Assembly: GCA_937966555.1 (NCBI GenBank)
Contig: CALCLY010000025.1
Span: 111,614 to 175,613 of the forward strand
Length of the DNA stretch: 64,000 nucleotides
Direction of reading: 5' to 3'
Source: CALCLY01 sp900552775
Lineage (GTDB): Bacteria > Bacillota > Clostridia > UMGS1883 > UMGS1540
The position numbers and the translations under genes are program-made. Positions 54,701-61,442 of the stretch are shown here, piece after piece; position 1 is the first letter of the stretch, and the number at the start of each line of letters is the position of its first letter. The notes under the pieces were generated by a model, which saw nothing but the letters and a program-made list of their open reading frames with translations, did no database searches and had not been told where the DNA came from.

Positions 54701-55241
54701 TCCGTTTGCCGATGTCTGCGAAGACGATTGGTTTTATGACGCCGCCCGGTACACGCACAAAAACGGTTTGATTAATGGTGTGTCTGATACGGAATTTGCT
54801 CCGAACAGTGATATAACGAGAGCGATGTTTGTAACGATACTTTACCGCTCGGAAAACGAACCTGCGGCGGAAAATTCGGCATTTACCGATGTTGAAAAAG
54901 ACAGTTATTACGAAAAAGCCGTCGCTTGGGCAAGTGCAAACGCCATTGTTTCCGGAGTTTCCGAAGACAGATTTGAACCGAATGAGCCTATTACCCGTGA
55001 GCAAATGGCAGCAATTATTTATCGCTTTGCGGCATACAAGGGATATGACACGGGTGCAAACGGAAGTGCAGCTTATGAGGATAACGGCGAAATTTCCGAT
55101 TATGCAAAAGAAGCTGTAATCTGGACAAGTGAAAAATCTATTATGAAAGGTAACCCGGACGGTACTTTCGCACCTAAAGCAAATACAACGAGAGCGCAGG
55201 TTGCCGCGGTATTTATGCGTATATTCGAAAATCTGAAATAA
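48726..55241 (+). CDS. giant SLH-anchored surface protein
   Basis: A 2,171-residue protein with a signal peptide (about 1-26, AFA-EE). Layout: a large beta-rich N-terminal part (about 30-830); an unusual stretch of alternating hydrophobic residues (about 850-1,120); fibronectin- or Ig-like parts (about 1,310-1,830, with DTTAPVIMLA); a FIVAR-like helical pair (about 1,837-1,902); a Ser-rich linker; a Listeria-Bacteroides (InlB B) repeat, YYIVSFNTNSGN to LYAKW (about 1,915-1,980); and three S-layer homology domains (about 1,993-2,170; ITRAMFV, ITREQMA and TTRAQVA motifs). SLH domains bind pyruvylated wall polymer, so it is held on the cell surface. Starts 21 bp after the other giant gene with GGAGG upstream. 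Confidence 0.88.
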   Translation: MFKRVLSAILIFSVLFAVLPVNIAFAEESQTTEISNQYIKIVVNNKNGGYVISTLEGDILKKSDNNVSLTHRGENYDTSFTSFKIGNDEYVFGEKYGLFKKNSTDVITKRDENGNFIKSVWSVDNFEIEQNISLVNNDTSEQLGTAMITYTVRNKSSNGKSIKSRILIDSQLGENDYGYYEVPKQKLGQGYEYFEFEKTWDTSLDPTVKMPSDYFVRDNPYSSNIVGYGVNSVFTEQKPYKMTFAHWANIASTVFDYEPDETLNFTNNLNDKKTADSAAALYYDLGTVEAGGEKTFSTYYGVTANLKNKENKIIMNTTAPSKLEFTNDSRTAYRGSDGEDNVVRINVNLTNPQFAGKNYKKLAAVVYALGFDTQRRTDGGKWITYDNNDPIYTDIVNFESGGNRVTYFDFKFAPKERAQLGTFIIKVFDMDDDVNELGYYAEEYCLGTTENHIILPGTDKNLPAITLTDLSPGIIYNQDVRYITVTGKGASLFKSNLLDKIYLYGENGINYEIPINNLIFEQGDDPSVINIMLDEYMEPGQYQLHFIWKNSIRTQSLDGISADFTSDAMKIQISSDKKYHNTSYGIVTVQRDGKEKYKVVPYKNEDVLKKADIKEENLLLSFRGDIRQDKNNKNFYRLFGKDKDININHILNYHGDDFTVEQKENGTVEILMDGKITTVGANTTVRNGTAAFRLQSGVEYIIPEYSSDGEVVKNGQLSDNKDFVELKWDNAFDVLTTVGGFLVDMKYGVLGKIQNDDDTTSDIISFGGSLDLGFMTPGGAAAVRQNTAAGARWTTDLAEIEYDDQDDGYTFGLDFDEESGTFKTQTKEKDIPPTNEDAERVEAGASIHDILYGGNNPGYIGINMDAHIALPQIVKFLPNKIEGDLSINTIGAYNVGVNAAIDFANISLAMSLVIKASPSGAPIPDKMYFSIGGFEPGINIDSMGVVWITGGGGGIDNLYDTVYGKDGIPPLTVLLHVEFDITKILTGNADLELSLRSLKLSFDDLSLKMLKNAKFIEGGEIAVGWYPNFNLNLSAGVNFAGLMKGSFTITAAAGKDTADFVQFVLNVAIGLPGYIPIIGGMELASAELGGGTEKMWGSVEVLSLIKVGFTYYWGGNIEFTHGNPSGNQNLATFSMSDDPGVIRTKMLFNEMIRPVKVGEDSETREKQFAAIGGNLSYCAGSKAVSDFDKKVKNSNNSDIRLMDTGISHTEVFTNSERTSHLVRFGNPCDYILSISRADGSELSADDLKKCMSVKQGGSLYELRYYVAPAHNAADEQKRNALKNANISVSENAAYIAVPSSGSAKDMLIEFSDNNAYDICVIKVNPIATLTSCSAEMSGNTLSVKWDGENISDSAKIFISAADGDGHSGIILNESEISAKSQSTEIKIPDKMPSGEYEVKITISDENTLYESFNAGKITVANSNAPKAAENVKIENCGNDKLKVNVEKTEENFDGYLVEVYEGERLADAGLYFNRDEEIIIGGRYDMPVLDKDGKPVLELDENGSSKGKTVSVGYTPGKEYSAKVRLCNVKKDADGNDIYYCSAYKTTPKVMLKESTQPLVHIEYNRNENAINVTSDVCVTGELYINSGTDNEEWYNFMEKNTRFSQPVALPDGEYTVEFHAKDDDGDSAIVCEIINIDTTAPVIMLASPVSGSSFSGDSIIVTATAEKDAEYSFRINGIAVSPAESDIFTGEAMKCTLPLGDAKQLAKINLEIIARDKAGNETLKFLTLTNKAVSEISAISVQSSDKPVSDGKIVLGEGESTYLKVYGLLQNGDKIDVTDMNATSLEIMGGTSAGVDGTKVTSGFAGQTLIRAGFALGGGEYLYDGMVIETTDKTLIYSALEETLSEAKKITKNGYTNESWNSLQKAIRGAEEIMSLEGVTQSDIDKAATAVSNAIAALKRNSSSSSGGGTAAYYIVSFNTNSGNVIASQKIKSDQKVTEPNTPVKDGFVFDGWYTDKRLTMPYDFNNEVLGSFTLYAKWVEKENDTVKWENPFADVCEDDWFYDAARYTHKNGLINGVSDTEFAPNSDITRAMFVTILYRSENEPAAENSAFTDVEKDSYYEKAVAWASANAIVSGVSEDRFEPNEPITREQMAAIIYRFAAYKGYDTGANGSAAYEDNGEISDYAKEAVIWTSEKSIMKGNPDGTFAPKANTTRAQVAAVFMRIFENLK

Positions 55242-55278
55242 AAACAAGTAAATATTAAATACGCGTTTATAAAGCGAA

Positions 55279-55326
55279 GCAAAAAAGCAGCACCGGCAAA
55301 ACTTTAAGCACGGGCGGCTTTTTTGC
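55279..55326 (+). terminator. terminator after the giant-protein operon
   Basis: A perfect outer stem GCAAAAAAGC (55279-55288) with GCTTTTTTGC (55317-55326) encloses shorter GC and CCG/CGG pairs. The T run within the 3' arm gives the usual terminator end. The symmetric A and T runs suggest it could also work on the other strand. Confidence 0.65.
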
Positions 55327-55400
55327 GTGCAATGCATTTTTTATAAATATTTGGAAATAATATTTTTGCCGAAAATAAATTAATTACGGAGGTAAAAGTT

Positions 55401-56969
55401 ATGTCTGATATGTTTTGTTTTCAATGCCAGCAAACGGCGGGAAACAAAGGCTGTGTGCGCACGGGTGTGTGCGGAAAACAGCCGAGCACGGCAAATTTGC
55501 AGGATGAACTGCTGGAGGAACTTATAAGACTTGCCGAGACAGCTTACGGCAAAAGAAGCGATTTGTCCGACAGGCTTCTTCCCGACGGGCTCTTTACTAC
55601 GCTTACGAACGTGAATTTCGATGATGCTGCCATAGAAAAATTTAAAGGCCGCGCTGCGGCGGAGAGAAGAAGACTCGGCGGCGGTGACGATATAAAAGTT
55701 GTAAGTCTTTTTAAGGGCGAGACAGATATTGTTTCGCTGCGTTCAACGCTGCTTTTCGGTATGAAAGGCATGGCGGCATACGCTCATCACGCAATGAGAC
55801 TTGGGTATTTTGACGATGAGGTAACAGGGTGGTTTTATAAAGGTCTGCGCGAAATTAACCGCGATCACAGCGTTGAGGAATGGCTCGGCCTTATTATGGA
55901 GTTTGGCAAAGTCAATTTTAAATGTATGGAGCTTTTGGACAGGGCAAACACCGAAACTTTCGGAAATCCCGTTCCGACAAGAGTTAATGTTGATATAAAA
56001 AAAGGACCGTTTATTGTGGTTTCCGGACATGATCTTGAAGATTTGCATCAGCTTCTGGAGCAGACAAAAGACCGCGGAATTAATATTTATACTCACAGTG
56101 AAATGCTTCCGGCGCACGGCTATCCGGGCTTGAAAAAATACGAGAATTTAGTAGGAAATTTTGGAACGGCATGGCAGAGCCAGCAGAAGGAATTTGAAGA
56201 TATTCCGGCGCCGGTACTTTTTACAACAAACTGTCTTATGCCGCCGAGAAAGTCATATGAAGACAGGGTGTACACCACATCGGTTGTGGGGTACAGGGGC
56301 ATGATTCATATTGATGAAGATGAACATGGAAGAAAAAACTTTGAACCGCTTATAAAAAAATCGCTTGAGCTCGGAGGATATGAGCATGACAGGAGCATGA
56401 GCGGAATTAACGGCGGACATATGCTCACAACAGGTTTTGCGCATAATGCGGTGCTTCAAAATGCGGGTAAAATTATCGAACTAATCAAAAGCGGAAAAAT
56501 AAAAAGAATTTTTCTTGTCGGCGGCTGCGACGGAGCTCATCCCGGAAGAAACTATTATACGGAATTTGTGAAAAAGACGCCGCTTGATTCGCTTGTTCTG
56601 ACTCTGGCTTGCGGCAAATACAGATTTAACGATATAGATTTGGGCGAGATTGACGGCTTGCCGAGAATACTTGATATGGGGCAGTGCAATGACGCTTACA
56701 GCGCGGTTAAAGTTGCGCTTGCTCTGGCAGACGCATTTGAATGCAGCATAAACGATTTGCCGCTGACGCTGGTACTTTCGTGGTATGAACAGAAGGCGGT
56801 TTGTATTCTTTTAACGCTGCTCTCGCTTGGCGTTAAAAATATGTATCTGGGTCCCACAATGCCGGCATTTCTTTCCGAAACGGTTACAAAAGTGCTTGTG
56901 GATACCTACGGACTTCAGCCTATAACCGCGCCCGAGCAGGATATGGACGCAATACTCGGAAGAGGATAA
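55401..56969 (+). CDS. hcp: hybrid-cluster protein (hydroxylamine reductase)
   Basis: A 522-residue Fe-S protein that reduces nitric oxide or hydroxylamine in anaerobes. The N-terminal cubane motif is C-x2-C-x8-C-x5-C (CFQC, then two further Cys), as in the clostridial and Desulfovibrio class. Ligands of the hybrid cluster are all seen in order: H in VVSGHDLED, E in HSEMLPAHG, C in TNCLMPP, C in VGGCDGAHPG, C in LACGKYRF, C in DMGQCNDAY and E with K in WYEQKAV. GGAGG precedes the ATG. Single-gene unit between two terminators. Confidence 0.95.
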   Translation: MSDMFCFQCQQTAGNKGCVRTGVCGKQPSTANLQDELLEELIRLAETAYGKRSDLSDRLLPDGLFTTLTNVNFDDAAIEKFKGRAAAERRRLGGGDDIKVVSLFKGETDIVSLRSTLLFGMKGMAAYAHHAMRLGYFDDEVTGWFYKGLREINRDHSVEEWLGLIMEFGKVNFKCMELLDRANTETFGNPVPTRVNVDIKKGPFIVVSGHDLEDLHQLLEQTKDRGINIYTHSEMLPAHGYPGLKKYENLVGNFGTAWQSQQKEFEDIPAPVLFTTNCLMPPRKSYEDRVYTTSVVGYRGMIHIDEDEHGRKNFEPLIKKSLELGGYEHDRSMSGINGGHMLTTGFAHNAVLQNAGKIIELIKSGKIKRIFLVGGCDGAHPGRNYYTEFVKKTPLDSLVLTLACGKYRFNDIDLGEIDGLPRILDMGQCNDAYSAVKVALALADAFECSINDLPLTLVLSWYEQKAVCILLTLLSLGVKNMYLGPTMPAFLSETVTKVLVDTYGLQPITAPEQDMDAILGRG

Positions 56970-56981
56970 AAATATCAAAGC

Positions 56982-57016
56982 AGCGCGGCGCTCATGCGGC
57001 AGCCGCGCTTTTTTTG
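56982..57016 (+). terminator. terminator after hcp
   Basis: A perfect 8-bp stem AGCGCGGC (56982-56989) with GCCGCGCT (57002-57009), a 12-nt loop and seven T residues. Confidence 0.85.
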
Positions 57017-57051
57017 TGCATTATTTTAAAGCTTAAATTAATTATAATATA

Positions 57052-57081
57052 TTGACGTAATAAATAAGTAAATGCTAAAAT
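57052..57081 (+). promoter_or_regulatory. sigma-A type promoter of the GH20-like gene
   Basis: TTGACG (57052-57057) and TAAAAT (57076-57081) with an 18-bp spacer, about 32 bp before the start codon. Confidence 0.65.
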
Positions 57082-57113
57082 ATAGAAAAACGGTTTGAAA
57101 GGATTGTAATCAT

Positions 57114-59261
57114 ATGTTTGATTTTAAAAACGCAATTATTCCAAAGCCTGCAGAGGCGCGTGATACGGGAAAGGATATATGCCTCGGAGAGGTTTCCGAA
57201 GCTTGCTTAAAGCTTTCGGTTTGCGGCGAAGGCGAGGTTTTTGACGAGACAAAGAAATATCTTGAAGAAAAGCTCACGGAAATCACGGCAGCATGCGTTT
57301 TGTGCGGTAACTATGAAGTTAAGCTGACGGTAAATCCTTCCGATCCGCGCTTTGAAGGCAGGGGCAAATCGGAGGCATACATAATAGATGTAAAAGAAAA
57401 CGGAGCGCATCTTGTGGGCTTTGATGAAGCCGGTGCGTATTATGCGGCTGTAACGTTCCCGAAGCTTTTGCACAGCGTGGGCGGAAAGCTTTTTTTAAGA
57501 GAATGCTTTATACTTGACTATCCGTATTTTAAAGAGCGCGGTCATTTTATGGAGTGCCGCTACGGCAGCGACTTTATGACTCTTGAAGACTGGAAGAAAG
57601 GTCTGCGCTATTTTTCCGAGATGAAGATAAACACAATTACTGTCGGTCTTTACGGCTGCTGGTCGCGTCAGTATGACGGAGAGTTTGCGGAATATCTTTA
57701 TATCCCGTTTAAAAAGCACCCCGAGCTTTCAACACCGCGGCATATAAAATATTATTCGGCGGCGGAGAAAAAGTGGGTTTACAAGCACGATGTGCTCCCC
57801 GTAATGTTCACGGAGGATTATTTCGGTGAGATGATAAAATTCGGCAAAAAGTGCAATATTAAAGTAATTCCGCTTTTCAACAGCATGGGGCATAACACGC
57901 TGATTCCGCGTGTTCATCCGGAGATTTCCGCAAAAGACGAAAACGGAAAAGACCTCGGTGTTGGTTTTTGCACAAGCAATGAGAAAACTTATGATATACT
58001 TTTTGACATATACGATGAAATAATAGAAAGATATTTAAAACCCAACGGCATAGATTCGTTTGAGGTAGGTCTTGACGAAATATGGGATGTTCTGGGATAT
58101 GATAAAAATAATCTGCAGGAAGCGCGCTCTTCGTTCTGCAAATGCGAAAAATGCAAAAATATGACACATGCGGAGATAATGACGGAGCATATGATCCGCC
58201 TTGTAAAGCACCTTAAGGAAAAAGGCATGAAAAACGTGTATGTTTATCACGACATGTTTTTTGAAAATGATTTGCTTGACGAAAAGCTTGCAAAAAGGCT
58301 TAAGGACGAGGGGATTTTTGATACTGTTGTAATTGACTGGTGGTCATATACCGGCAAAGAAATGCTGTTCCACGGAAAATCAGATAAGGTCAACGGAATT
58401 TTCCGCGGCATAGGCAAGCCCATGACGGGATATTATCACTGGAACATGCCTTCGCATGCAAACCCGAATATCTATGCAATGCTTGATGTTGCTATGAAAA
58501 ATAAGTTTGAGGGAATGACGGCATACAGCTCTTTTGAATACAGCTATGACTATCCATATAATGTGTTTGCCGAATGTACATGGAATCCCTCGGACGCAAA
58601 AAACGAAGATGAAGTTTTGAAAAGATATGCTCTTGTAAACTTCGGCTCGGACGCTCTCGGGGCATACAGAAATTTGAAAATTATGAATGAGATTACGGAA
58701 TGTATGTTTCCGATGACGCCTATGCAAAATCTGTTCTCATATTACATGAGCTGCTATCTTCGCGGGAACACGGAGTATCCGCAAAACTATCCGGCAAAAC
58801 AGTTTAAGGCAATTTATGATGATGAGAAAAAGTATCTCCCGTATCTGAGAGATATTATATGCCGCGCGGGAGAGGTTTATAATTATTTTTCCGAAAATAT
58901 CACAAGCAATACAGGCGGAGTATGGGCGCTCATTGCTTTGACATACAAGGCGCTTGCGGATGAATTTTACACAATTTATACATGTGCGGCGGCATACAAT
59001 GTAGGGGAGCTTGACGAAAGCGATTTTGTTTCCGAGCTTCTGCGCCTTATAAAACAGAGAGACCGCGCAATTGCGCTTTGCGAGCGTGTAAGAATCCCCG
59101 CAAACCGGTATACATGCATACGTAATATGAGCGTTGCAAGACAGTTTACGGAAGATTTGTATACGTATATGAAAAGCGAGATAACGGCGGGAAGAAAGCC
59201 TGAAGTTGATATTTTAAGCTACGGAAAGTATCTCAGTAAAACATCGATGTTTTTAAGATAA
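57114..59261 (+). CDS. GH20-like beta-N-acetylhexosaminidase
   Basis: A 715-residue protein with an N-terminal GH20b-type domain (about 1-135, ending VGFDEAGAYYAAVTFPKLL) and a (beta/alpha)8 catalytic domain. The Asp-Glu pair of family 20 is seen in VGLDEIWD near 318. Trp-rich strands (VVIDWWSY near 405, YYHWNMPSH near 441) would line the sugar site. The C-terminal ~200 residues are helical. No signal peptide, so it likely trims imported aminosugar oligosaccharides. GAAAGGA precedes the ATG. Family assignment is by these motifs; the exact sugar is unknown. Confidence 0.75.
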   Translation: MFDFKNAIIPKPAEARDTGKDICLGEVSEACLKLSVCGEGEVFDETKKYLEEKLTEITAACVLCGNYEVKLTVNPSDPRFEGRGKSEAYIIDVKENGAHLVGFDEAGAYYAAVTFPKLLHSVGGKLFLRECFILDYPYFKERGHFMECRYGSDFMTLEDWKKGLRYFSEMKINTITVGLYGCWSRQYDGEFAEYLYIPFKKHPELSTPRHIKYYSAAEKKWVYKHDVLPVMFTEDYFGEMIKFGKKCNIKVIPLFNSMGHNTLIPRVHPEISAKDENGKDLGVGFCTSNEKTYDILFDIYDEIIERYLKPNGIDSFEVGLDEIWDVLGYDKNNLQEARSSFCKCEKCKNMTHAEIMTEHMIRLVKHLKEKGMKNVYVYHDMFFENDLLDEKLAKRLKDEGIFDTVVIDWWSYTGKEMLFHGKSDKVNGIFRGIGKPMTGYYHWNMPSHANPNIYAMLDVAMKNKFEGMTAYSSFEYSYDYPYNVFAECTWNPSDAKNEDEVLKRYALVNFGSDALGAYRNLKIMNEITECMFPMTPMQNLFSYYMSCYLRGNTEYPQNYPAKQFKAIYDDEKKYLPYLRDIICRAGEVYNYFSENITSNTGGVWALIALTYKALADEFYTIYTCAAAYNVGELDESDFVSELLRLIKQRDRAIALCERVRIPANRYTCIRNMSVARQFTEDLYTYMKSEITAGRKPEVDILSYGKYLSKTSMFLR

Positions 59262-59280
59262 AGGATTATTTTCATAAATA

Positions 59281-59320
59281 AAACAGGCTGTTTAAACGGT
59301 TTTAAACAGCCTGTTTTTTT
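59281..59320 (+). terminator. terminator after the GH20-like gene
   Basis: A perfect 16-bp stem (59281-59296 with 59301-59316, core ACAGGCTGTTTAAA) with a CGGT loop and a further T run. Its core GGCTGTTTAAA resembles the end of the dispersed repeat at 6111 and 63927. Confidence 0.9.
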
Positions 59321-59348
59321 ATACCACATAATATTGATTATGTGGTAT
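59321..59348. repeat. inverted repeat A before the SPFH operon
   Basis: ATACCACATAAT and ATTATGTGGTAT (12 bp each) with an ATTG loop. Its 24-bp centre is the exact reverse complement of the centre of inverted repeat B at 59487. Confidence 0.8.
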
Positions 59349-59486
59349 ATTTTATGCTTTAATATATAACATTCATTTTAAATTATACTACTAAATAAGT
59401 TTTAAGTCAAGAAAATCAGCTTTTTTCGTGAAATAAAGGATAATCGGGCAAATTGTGCGGATAAAAATTTGATATGGCACAAAGTT

Positions 59487-59516
59487 TTAACCACATAATC
59501 AATATTATGTGGTTAA
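59487..59516. repeat. inverted repeat B overlapping the SPFH promoter/leader
   Basis: TTAACCACATAAT and ATTATGTGGTTAA (13 bp each) with a CAAT loop, ending 17 bp before the SPFH start codon and overlapping its likely promoter or leader. The 138 bp between repeats A and B are AT-rich and hold no gene. The pair could be two operators for one regulator, or the ends of a small mobile element. Confidence 0.8.
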
Positions 59517-59533
59517 ATGAGGAGGCATAAATA

Positions 59534-60658
59534 ATGGCACAGATAGCCGAAATAATCAAGTATGAGGGTGACAACGGCACGTTCATATGGAAACATCCTC
59601 AGGAGGATTTTAACAGCCTGACGCAGCTCATAGTTCACGAAAGCCAGGAGGCAATATTCTTTATGAACGGGCAGGCGCTTGATTCGTTCGAAGCCGGGAG
59701 GTATACGCTTGAAACGCAGAATATTCCGAAGATAGGCAAATTTTTAAACAGGGCAACGGGAGACAAAACGCCCTTTCATGCCGAGGTGTATTTTGTAAAT
59801 AAAACAGAGCAGATGTCTTTAAAGTGGGGGACGGATTCAAAGGTGCAGTATATTGAACCCACATATGGGTTTCCGCTTTCTATAGGCGCAAGCGGCGAGA
59901 TGAGCCTTAAGGTTTTAAACGGGCGCAAGCTTCTTTTAAAGCTTGTGGGCACGGAGAGCTTTTTGGGACAGCAAAAACTTGTGGGGTTTTTCCGCGCTTT
60001 TCTGATGACAAGGGTTAAAGCATATATTGCGCAGGTGATGAAAACAAATGCCGTCAGTATTTTTGAAATTGACGAAAACCTCGTTTCTTTTTCTGAGAAT
60101 ATACATAAGCTTCTCATTCCCGATTTTGAGGACTACGGTGTGAGCCTTGAAAGATTTTTCGTCACAACAATTGTAAAACCCGACGGTGACAGACAGTATG
60201 AAAAGTTTAAAGAACTTCATTTCAGACAGTATGCCGACATTGCGGAGGCAAAACTCCGTCAGCAAACTGATTTGATTTATGCGCAAACCGAGGCGCAAAA
60301 GATTGTTATAGATTCAAAGGCACAGGCAACAAAGCGCGAGCAGGAGGGCTACAGCTATCAGCTGGAACGCGGCTTTGACGTTGCCGAAAAGGTGGCACAG
60401 AATGAAAGCGTGGGTCAGTTTACAAATATGGGCGTGGGTCTCGGAACAATGGCGGGCGTCGGCGGTGCTCTGGGAGGAATGGTAGGCTCCAATGTGCGGG
60501 ACGCGGTTTCGGAAGCCGGGAAAACACCGGAAAATCCAAATGCCATGGAAGCTTTTAAGGCAAAAATAGAAAAAATCAATATGATGAAAGAAGCCGGGCT
60601 TTTAAGCGAAGAAGAGTTTAAAAGCATGAAAGAAAAACTTCTTTCGGATATTTTGTGA
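59534..60658 (+). CDS. SPFH domain protein (YdjI / virion-core-protein-like)
   Basis: A 374-residue protein with an SPFH (stomatin/prohibitin-like) domain at about 25-250, containing QEAIFFMNGQALDSFEAGRYTL near 38-59 and VSLERFFVTTIVKPD near 204-218. A helical part rich in Gln and Ala (about 230-290), a Gly-rich amphipathic stretch (GVGLGTMAGVGGALGGMVG, about 298-316) and a C-terminal SHOCT-like helical hairpin (MMKEAGLLSEEEFKSMKEKL) follow. Relatives in Bacillus (YdjI) bind the membrane and work with PspA and the zinc-ribbon membrane proteins YdjG and YdjH. ATG has GAGGAGG upstream. First gene of a three-gene operon with a membrane protein and a TIR receptor-like protein. Confidence 0.85.
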   Translation: MAQIAEIIKYEGDNGTFIWKHPQEDFNSLTQLIVHESQEAIFFMNGQALDSFEAGRYTLETQNIPKIGKFLNRATGDKTPFHAEVYFVNKTEQMSLKWGTDSKVQYIEPTYGFPLSIGASGEMSLKVLNGRKLLLKLVGTESFLGQQKLVGFFRAFLMTRVKAYIAQVMKTNAVSIFEIDENLVSFSENIHKLLIPDFEDYGVSLERFFVTTIVKPDGDRQYEKFKELHFRQYADIAEAKLRQQTDLIYAQTEAQKIVIDSKAQATKREQEGYSYQLERGFDVAEKVAQNESVGQFTNMGVGLGTMAGVGGALGGMVGSNVRDAVSEAGKTPENPNAMEAFKAKIEKINMMKEAGLLSEEEFKSMKEKLLSDIL

Positions 60659-60673
60659 TTGGAGTGATGCTGC

Positions 60674-61375
60674 ATGAACAGAAATTTTAAATACTATTTG
60701 TCAGTCTGGGCAATAATGCTTGTTCTTTTTAATGCCGCGGTGTTTGTTTCGCCCTCGGAGGCTTTGGGCATGAGCAAATTCGGCGGTGCGTTTTGGAGCG
60801 GATATATATTTGTTTCGCTTGCCTTTATAGGGCAGCTTTTCTGCGCGTTCAAAGCATTTAAAGCCGAAAACGCAAAAAAGTTTTTCTACAATTTGCCGAT
60901 TGTAACAGTAAGCTATACGGGTCTTGTTTTAACGCTTGTTTTCGGCAGCGTTTGTATGATTGTTCCTGATATGCCGAATTGGCTCGGAACAATTCTTTGC
61001 CTTGCCGTTTTGGCATTTACAGCGTCGGCTGCTATAAAGGCAAAGCTTGCCGGCGATATAGTGAGCGAAACGGACGATAAGATTAAAACGCATACGGCGT
61101 TTGTAAAATCTTTCACGGCAGAGGCGGAATGTCTGATAAATAAAGCCAAATCGGAGCAGGCAAAAAAAGAATGTAAAAAAGTGTACGAGGCGCTGAGGTA
61201 TTCGGACCCTGTGAGCGCGCCCGATCTCTCTGAAGTCGAGAGGGAATTTGCGGAGAAATTCAAAGTGTTTTCCGGGGCGGTTGAAGAAGATAATGAAGCC
61301 GCAGAGAAGGCAGAAGAGCTTTTGGCATTGATAGATTTGAGAAATAAAAAGTGTAAACTTTTAAAGCAGGGGTGA
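60674..61375 (+). CDS. four-TM membrane protein with helical cytoplasmic tail
   Basis: A 233-residue protein with four hydrophobic segments (about 8-27, 38-58, 70-96 and 101-121) and a charged, mostly helical C-terminal tail of about 110 residues (AEAECLINKAKSEQAKKECKK onward) that is probably cytoplasmic. I do not recognise a family. It lies 15 bp after the SPFH gene and 67 bp before the TIR gene, so it is likely a membrane partner of both. GGAGTGATG precedes the ATG. Confidence 0.7.
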   Translation: MNRNFKYYLSVWAIMLVLFNAAVFVSPSEALGMSKFGGAFWSGYIFVSLAFIGQLFCAFKAFKAENAKKFFYNLPIVTVSYTGLVLTLVFGSVCMIVPDMPNWLGTILCLAVLAFTASAAIKAKLAGDIVSETDDKIKTHTAFVKSFTAEAECLINKAKSEQAKKECKKVYEALRYSDPVSAPDLSEVEREFAEKFKVFSGAVEEDNEAAEKAEELLALIDLRNKKCKLLKQG

Positions 61376-61442
61376 AAAGAAAATATTGTCCGCGCGGTGT
61401 GCGAAAACAAAAAATATAAAATATTAAACAAAGGTGATGAAA

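Noticed and set aside
48726..55241. The InlB-type repeat as a sign of an internalin-like invasion protein
   Set aside because: The Listeria-Bacteroides repeat is widespread in surface proteins of Firmicutes and there are no leucine-rich repeats.
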